Shown piece after piece: positions 26,601 through 35,600 of a stretch of DNA of 64,000 bases. Position numbers and translations under genes: made by a program. Within the stretch, counting starts at the first letter, position 1. Each line of letters starts with the position of its first letter. The DNA comes from Myxocyprinus asiaticus (Eukaryota > Chordata > Actinopteri > Cypriniformes > Catostomidae), in NCBI RefSeq assembly GCF_019703515.2, contig NC_059362.1, positions 48,065,468 to 48,129,467 on the forward strand, in the 5' to 3' direction. The notes under the pieces were generated by a model. It saw only the letters and a list, made by a program, of their open reading frames with translations, was not told the DNA's origin and did no database searches.

Positions 26601-29600
26601 AAAGAAAAAAAAAATCATTAATGCTCCTTTTTTGAGCTTCTAGATTTAATGACCAATGTATTTGAATAAAAAAAAAAAAAATTCTTTTCATTTTCTCCCA
26701 ATTTGGAATGCCCAATGCGCTCTAAGTCCTCGTGGTCGCATAGTGATTCGCCTCAATCCGGGTGGCGGAGGACGAATCCCAGTTGCCTCCGTGTCTGAGA
26801 TGGTCAACCCGTGCATCTTATCACGTGGCTTGTTGAGCGCATTGCCACGGAGACATAGCGCGTGTGGAGGCTTCATGCCATCCACCGCAGCAACCACACT
26901 CAACTCACCACGCACCCCACCGAGAACGAACCACATTATAGCGACCACGAGGAGGATACCCCATATGACTCTACCCTCCCTAGCAACCGGGCCAATTTGG
27001 TTGCTTAGGAGACCTGACTGGAGTCACTCAGCACGCCCTGGATTCAACTAGCGAACTCCAGGGGTGGTAGCCAGCGTATTTTACCACTGAGCTACTCAGG
27101 CCCCAAAATCTTGTTTTTACATGTTTGGTGGTGATATTAATTATTATTATTAGAATAAAAAATTAATGGAGATCTGTTAAATTACATTAAACTTTGAAGT
27201 GTTTCTACTGTATACAGTATATATGTCTTTTTTGTGCTCCCTAGGCATTTACATTTAGAGAGCGATGCGATGACATTGTGTCCCTTAATTTATTCCTTAA
27301 ATTTTCTTTAGTTTATCTGAAAAAGGTCTTAAAGTCTTAAACGTAGCTTCATAAAACCTGCAGAAACCATGGAGACAGTATGTCTTGATGATAAAATGGA
27401 TGGATTTGAGTTTGCTGTCATTTGTTTGATGCATTGTGTTCCATGATGTGCTTCATCGTTCTGATCACAGGTGTTGGAAAAAGACAAGGATCCAGTGTAT
27501 AAGTACTTAGAAAGCAAGATGACGTGCGCTCGTGTGCGAGAATACAACAGTAATCCACCACCTCAGGTGCACCTAGTCACCTCAGGTGTTCCTGTCAGGA
27601 AAAATGTTCGAGGATCTGATGAAGCGGTAATTCATACACAGCGGACCCGGCAGTCGCACACAATCTTACCACCTTTATTTGTTCTTCACTACACTTTCTG
27701 TTTATGACTTTGCCTCTCTCATTCTCTTCCACTGATTAAAGTCCAATGAATTGTCCAGTCTGCATCCCGCTAAAGGACATCTGACGTCCCAAAGTACTGG
27801 TCAGTAGCAGACATGATTTAATACTTGTACTTTCATAATTATTGCAAAAATATAGGCAGTGACTTCATATCTTTGATCCATCTTTGTCTTTCTAGACAAG
27901 AACGCCACAGCATCTAGTGTAATCACAGAAGAGCCAGAACCCACTAAAGTTCTGGAAATCATTTCAGAGTGTAACTGGGAGGCCCATCGGTCCCTGGTGC
28001 TTAAACAACTGTTCCAATACATCAGTATGAACCACCTCGCATCCACTTTCTTTATTGACATCTACAAAGTGCAGCTTCTCTCAAAAGAGTTTAAAAACCA
28101 TGGGGCCAGTTCGATGTTAATCTACAAGGTCTGTGTCTCTCTCGGGGAGAAATCAGGAGCAACTGGTAAACCAAAACAGGACAAGAACAAACGAAAAATC
28201 TCAGAGGAACCGTTACATTTCAGAAATTCTACTGTTCAACATGTCAACACACTAGTTTCTAACCACAGTAATAATAACCTAGACATTATTAATGTTAACA
28301 TGGAGACAAAGACACCAGAGCGTTTCCCCCTTATTTCTCGTATACTTCCCGCTGGTTATCTGAAGGCTGATAAGAAGACGTCTGTGCATCCTGGCCTAAT
28401 TAAGGTAAAGTCTCGTAAGGTTTGATTAATCAAATAGTTATGACCAAGTTTGGGGATTAATCTAGTCTCCCAAGTATTGATGATGCAATAAACACAATCA
28501 ACCCAGTCCTGTTTGTTTATTTCAGGTCAATGATAAAACATACTCTCAGGCAAAATTACTCTTAGGTGAAATGGGAGCTTTACATCCAGCCAACCGTCTT
28601 GCAGCGTATGTCACCGGCCGGATAAAGCCAGCGCATCAGAATCAGATCAAGAGCAGATTGGTTTCAGAAACACTCAAAACTCTCCCAATCAGGACACCTG
28701 CGGATATCAAGGAAAAACTCAAAGAGACAAGTCGTTCAGATCCAGCTGCAGTGATTGATTCCTCAGAACAAACCGGTAAGATTTATAAAAAATGAAAAAG
28801 TAACCCAGCCACTCTATAATCTATTACATTAAAATACTCACCAATTATATTAGTGCACTGACTGAACATATGGCTGTTAGTAAGAGTAACATCTGTAAAT
28901 TTCTCTTCTTTTACTTTTTCCTGTGTTTAGTGCGACCAACAAATCAAAGAATAGAAGCTTTCATAACACCAGCTACCAAACCTTCAGTGATGCCCAAGGG
29001 TCCCAATGTCACTAATTGTACATCGGGCAAAATTACAGACTCTCAGGCAAAACTACTCTTGGGCCAAAGGGAAACTTTGCATCCAACCAAACGCACTGCA
29101 TCAAATGTCAATGGCCGGCTAAAGCCAATGGATCAGAATCAGAATAAAAGCAGCTGGATTTCAAATCCAACTCCACCAGCTGACACCATCACAATCCCAA
29201 CCCAGACATTAATGGCAAACTATAAAACATCTAACACTGGACTAGTTCCCAACATTGCCCCAATCTCTGTACCTACTCCCAACCCTGATACGGCACCTCA
29301 GTCTACGCCTGATACAGTCCTCCCTGCTGCTGCTCTGCCACCTGGTGAGCAAGTAGTTCTGCAGCCGGTCGCAGGTATGATGGGGGTAAACTTGTGCCAG
29401 TTTAATGGCCAAACGATACAGCTAGTACCTATCCCTGCACCATTACCTGTTCGGCTCCAAACCAGCTCTGACAGCAAAGGTTAGTACCTTAATGGTGTTT
29501 ACTGGATCAGTTTGAATCAGAATTATCACACAATATTTTTCATTTCACTATAAATTATTGCTAGGAATACAGCTGGAGAGTTCCAGTTCTGTGCCCTGTA

Positions 29601-32600
29601 TTAAAATAAAATATTCTCACCTTTTTCGACCACAGGAAGCACTCAACAGAAACCACAAACTGCTCCAGGTCTACCTCAGTCTATTCCTCAAGAAGCAGCA
29701 CCTTCACAAAAGGCTTTTGCTAAGATGCTTCCATTCAATGCTCCCAAGATCCTGTCAGTGACAGGAAACACAAGCTTTACCTTTGTCAATGGCGTTTCAG
29801 CTCAGAGCGGGTTTGCTGGTAAGGCAGGAACATTTTCCTTTAGAATATGCCCACCGTCTGGTGAAGGCAAGACCATGGGTCATGAACAGACAGGAAAACC
29901 TCCAGAATCAGGAGCTGCTTCCACATTATTACTTCCCGGAGGCTATAGATTAATAAAACTGCCTTTCAATCCCTGTGTGAACTTTATAAACTCTGAGAGC
30001 ACCCCACCTGCTTCTGTACCCCCTGGGTCACAACTGATCGACAACTGCACTGAGAAACCAATTAAAAACTCAAAAGAAAGTAGCAAAGATTGTGGAAGTA
30101 CTTCTTCCCCGTTTGTCCCAGTATCAAACGGTAATGACCCTACACAAACAGATGCAGTCTGCTCCAGTATTGCTCTTCAAAATTCTGAAGGTGCTCATGA
30201 ACAAGTTTCTACACTATATAGTCACGAAACGGTCAGTAATCCTGAAATTAAGTCAGAAAACTCTGCAAAAACTGGAGCAAATGATTGGATTCCTGAAGAA
30301 GCTGAGATGATTCTCAAAAATGATGACTGTGAACTAAAGGGAGCAGAAGAGGATAAATTTAAAAATTGGCCATCCAAAGGAGCCCAGCTAGTACTGTGGG
30401 AAGATGAAGAGGAGCCACTTTCTGAAGACGAAAATGATGATTCGACCCCCATGGGCACTGAACCTAATTTTGAACAGAAAGATCAGACCATAGAAAGTAG
30501 TTCCATTAGTCACTGTCGAAAAGAAGATTGTGAGCCAACACACAAAAATATAGCCAGATTCAACCATACAGAGGTTACTAATGAAGGTCCAACGAGACAT
30601 GAATCCTCAGGTCCCATTAAAACAGAACCAAGCGACAATCCAACACAGTGTTCATTCTCTAGTGCACCCAATACACCTGAACATGGTCAGGTGTCTCAAG
30701 ATGGGCCTCCAGTTGGTCTTAAAATTGAGGTGTACAATGACTCAAAACATACTGACACTTTATCCAAACATCATGACATGCTGTGTAAGAGCAGACTCTG
30801 ACCCTGTCATCAAGAGTGAATCTGTTAATAACCCACCAAATACATGCACATTATTTTGTAACCCCCCTGAAAACACCAAACAATGCAGTGATACAGAAAA
30901 AAGTTCTATTAAAGTAGATCCTTATGATAAAACATCAGAAATTGACCAATTCCCCCATCACCCTGACATCAGTGATACAGCCCAGAACCCAAAGACCAAC
31001 TCCCTTGTTCCTGAAGACTCACTATCCAACTACCCGAACATGGATGAACAGGTCCAAGACCCAGACAATGATTTACTGATTCTCAAAGTAGAGGAAGTAG
31101 ACAATGACCCAAGTTCATGTGCGGGCTTCACACATCCCATCATAACTATAGAGGAAACATCTGAAAATGACTCTCCCGTTCATAGCCCTGGGGAAACCCT
31201 TAATGACCCAGGACAGGTCAACAAATCATCTCCCATTTCTGATGCTCAACAAGACTCGATAGATAGTGAATCTGAATTAGACATTGGGAGTGATTTTTCA
31301 AGCCCTTTATTTGAGGGTCAGACCTCAGTTTCGGCTTTGCTTGTTGCAAATTCACCAGTAGCATCCTCAACACCATGTTGTACAAAAATCCCTTTACTTT
31401 GCACTCATGCAAAGCAATTGTCACAAAACAAGCAAAATAAACTTGCACACAAATTTGGTGCACGTGCAAATAACTGTGATGTTGTAACCAGAGGGGCAAA
31501 ACAAAGGGACAAACTTGGTTCTGGGTTACTTGAGGAGGCAGAGTTCCGGAATCACCTCAGATGGCCATTCAGAGGAAAAGCTTTGAACTCAGGTGGCAAA
31601 GATATAGAAGGAGATCCAAGTGATGGTTCTGCTGCAGTTGATGGTGAATTGCATTCAAGTATTGAGGACTCAAGCAATACCTTCCTGTGTTCCAGTGATA
31701 GTTGCACCACAGAGGACAGTGTAAGTTGTTTTTGAATTATATCTGTCTGGCCTATAAACTATAACCCTTGAGTATACAACCCATATAAACTAAATTACTT
31801 GAATAAAGTCAATGGTTATCACTGACCACGTTTACATGCACTTTAGAAAATGGTTTATTCCAGGGTTTTTGCAGTAAGCTGCATTCAGAAACGTCATGTA
31901 AACGAGAACGCAGATTTCCTTCGCCGTGTAAGGGATTAAGAAAAAGCGTTTTAACACACCCAGGTTTCTCCTCAAGAACATGGCTTATGTGGTCATGTAA
32001 ACACACAAGTGGTATTCTAACAGGTTTTTTAGGAGTGTGCATGTGCATGGAACAGACCGGATAACAAACATCATAGGATGGGGCCCAACAACATGTCAAC
32101 ACAGCGGAAAGAATTAAAATCCCGGAGTTTTATGTAAGAGGGAAAACCCACTATTGCAGCGCAGTTCTACCGTATATCATGATGGAAAGTTAAGGAAACA
32201 AATACAGCAACAACTCTGGAATATCTGGAAATAAAGTGAAGCAACAGACAATAAAATAGTGAAGTCTTCCTCAAGTGACGCAGGGAAATGATGTTGCTGT
32301 GGAGAAAGCTGCTTACTGTCCGAGCCGCACGTATACGGGAGTACAGAGTACGCTGCTTATAGAGAGCATGTAAACGGGAACACTGCTTTCTCGCAATAAG
32401 CCGTTTTCTGGTGTCCATGTAAACGTAGTTAATGTTCTTCAAAGGAAAACAGCTCATTAGTACAACATTTTATTTTTCTAGAATGAGTGGTATAGTGACA
32501 AAGATATTGACATTGAGAGATTTGAGGAGAATGATGAAAAAACGAACGTCTGCCGTTTGAGAACGAAAGCAAGAAGGTAAGACAACAGCAACTTTATTTC

Positions 32601-35600
32601 TTGTAATTGAATAGAGGCCTTCAAAAAGGACTTGCATGCAGTTGGTGTTAAATATACTGAACTGTTTCTGTATTCATTACATTTCTCTCTTCAGGAAAGC
32701 AAAGAAAGCTGCTCTACACAGATGGCCAGTAAGTTTCTCCAACATAAACTATTGGTTTGGGTCAGAATTTGAAGTCTTTAGGTTACATGCTATCAGACTT
32801 AAGCCTTTTATACACTACGCGACTCAAGCATGTCTCCTTTGATGTTTTGAGTCTGCAACTAGAAGTCTCGGATCACTCTTGATGAATTTCAAACCTGTTT
32901 GAAATCTGATCAAGTCGTCAGGTGTGCACACTGTCCCAATGACCGAGAGACGGGCGATGACCAACAGCCAATGAAATTAAGAGGGAGTGCAAGAGGGAGA
33001 GCAATATGTTGGGAAGCAGGAGCCAAAAAATCTCATGTCTCAGCTTTCTCATCAATATTTTCAAAAATGTGTCACTTTTCAGTGTCACATTAATACACAC
33101 ACACACACACACAGAGCAAGCTTGTGTCACTCTCCGCCTCTGTGGCTCTCATCTTCCCTTTTATCTCTCTGTCGCCTCTCACTGCAACACAGAACAGCTG
33201 TTAGTAAATTACCCACAGGTGTAACTCCTTACCGCTCTTGTCTCCTGGTCTCGCTCTCCATTCACAAATCGGCGCTCGACCACGTCCCCCACCTCCACAA
33301 CTTGTATTTAGTATAAGCACAGATATTACATTTAGAGCAGAGTTGCCGGTTATTTTAGTGGAGTAAATGTGTTACTGTAACTGAGCTCCAGAGATGTGTG
33401 TGCTTCACATCTGTGACCATTTATGTTGGTATCAGACACACTGGAAATTTCCATGAACTTGTGCATGTATGTGTGTACGCACTTAAATCTGCAAAGTTTA
33501 AAAAACTTGTTTTAGTGCAGCGGTTGATTGACAGGTAGAACTTTCACCCTATAACTCATTGGTTTCACCAGTCTCAAGCATGAGTCGTCGAAAAATATAC
33601 CATATAGGCCTATCCACTGTAATGGCATTATAATGGATGCTACGCCCCTGATTGTAGCCTAGTGCTTTTAAAATTAAAACATGTTTGACGGATAAAAATA
33701 GATCATGACGGAAATGTTACTACTCAGTCCAGAGTGACGGATAAAGACTTTTTCTAGAACAACATCTGGCTATTACAGAAAAACTCTCTCGTTGCTATGT
33801 GCGTGAGTTTGTGAATTAATTTCGGGATTGTCACTTCAGTTGGGGACGAATCGTTGATACATCCAGTCTGCAGTCACTCGTGTTGTGTACGCACCAACTT
33901 GACCGAAATAAAAAAAGGCTTTGAGGTGTTTAGTGTGCGCAGCGTTCCAACTGAAAGTCGTGTAGTGTGCACTTGGTGAAGTATGTAACTTTTTTGATGT
34001 CAAAATACGTTCTACTATCCCAGTTTACTGTTCGTTGACAAATATAAGTAAGCCATTTGTGGGTGTACGTTCCCCAGATGTATAAACACTGAGTCTCCAA
34101 GGTACTATCAAAACATTGATGTTTATATTTTGAGCGGCCCGCTCAGCTCCACCCATCCCTTTATAGCTCAACCTATAGCGTGAGTTTGGGGCGTGACTAC
34201 TTGAACTAGCTGTTTAACCGGGAGAATATGAACCATGGCAGACATGAGAGGAAAAGAAATTTAGCTTCACCTACAGATGTTAAAGCCAAAATTCAGACAC
34301 TTGCTAAAAGACACTGAGACAGAGAACGGAGTAAAACCAGAGTGAACATTGACATCACATTTACAAGGTGGACACACACACACACACCACCGATGATGAG
34401 ATCACTCTGGCAAACAGGAACGGCAATAACGAGATCGCCGCACAAGTCCCTAATACACCACCGCCTACCCCCGTCAACAACAGCAGTCTCGCCTACGGGA
34501 CTAAAATGGTCAGAAACGGCATTTTCGTTACACTTACTAGTTACCAGAAGAACAATAATACCTCGTACTGGATCTCCTGCACATCCAGCTGCTGTTCAAT
34601 CCGACGATGTTATTAAATGATGTGATTCATCTGGACATGCTTTCTGTCCGGTGTGTATATGTTATAGTGGTCTTATTCATAATGATGTTAAACATTTATC
34701 ACCTTTTATTTCGTAAGGCCTATTTGCTCATAGGGAGTCAGAGTGCGAAAGGGCGCGATGAGTCTAAGGCTACGTACATACTTACACGTTTTAGATTGAA
34801 AACTCATCTTTTTCTGTACATTTTAGCCTTCGTCCACACTGAGACATCGTTTTTGACAGCAAAAACTGAGCTTTTCGAAAACGCTCTCCTAAGTGGATAC
34901 ATTTAAAAACACCATCGCATTGTAGTGTGGACGGGGAAGACGGAGATATCTGAAAACGATTACATATTTGATGTCATGCGATCCGTTCAACCTAAAACCA
35001 TCAAGATGGCGGCCCACATTGTAGCGCCGTTATTGTGTCTGTTATTCACTTTGAGAGCGTTGTTAAAGATAAATGTTACTTTGTAAAACCATCACAATGC
35101 ATTCCTTCAAAGGAGACGCAAAGTTTACTCAGAATTGCTGTCCAGCGATGAAACACAGGAGAATTGCGTTTCAGACCGTACATGGAATGGTGATTTTTCG
35201 CATGCGCAGGAAGGGGATTTAAGAGTTTTCATGCGTTTTAGTGTGGACGAGCAACTTTTGGAAAACGCTTGAAAATGACAATGTGGATGGAGAGCGTTTC
35301 GAAAACGTCTTTTTCAAATGTATCTGGATTAATGTGGACGTAGCCTCAATGCTCAATGAAAAAATGCTTTTTTGCCCTTCAGAACAGTCGAATGGACTCT
35401 CAACCGGTGGAATGCATGTCTGATCTGCCGCTATATAAGCGAACATGGCATCTGAATCATACTGCAAGAAAACGGAAACATCAGGTTGAATTGCAGCAGT
35501 GTTTTGATTCTTTGAAAATGACTCTGAACGTTGAAGAACATGTTAAAATAAACGATCAAGACATTCTCAATCAGGTGGGTCATAAACAAATGGCATCAAG

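Noticed and set aside
30784..30793. A 10-base intron (GTAAGAGCAG) that would restore the mga frame
   Set aside because: It starts GT and ends AG and its removal would mend the frame, but it is far too short for the spliceosome; an indel or sequence error is the sensible explanation.
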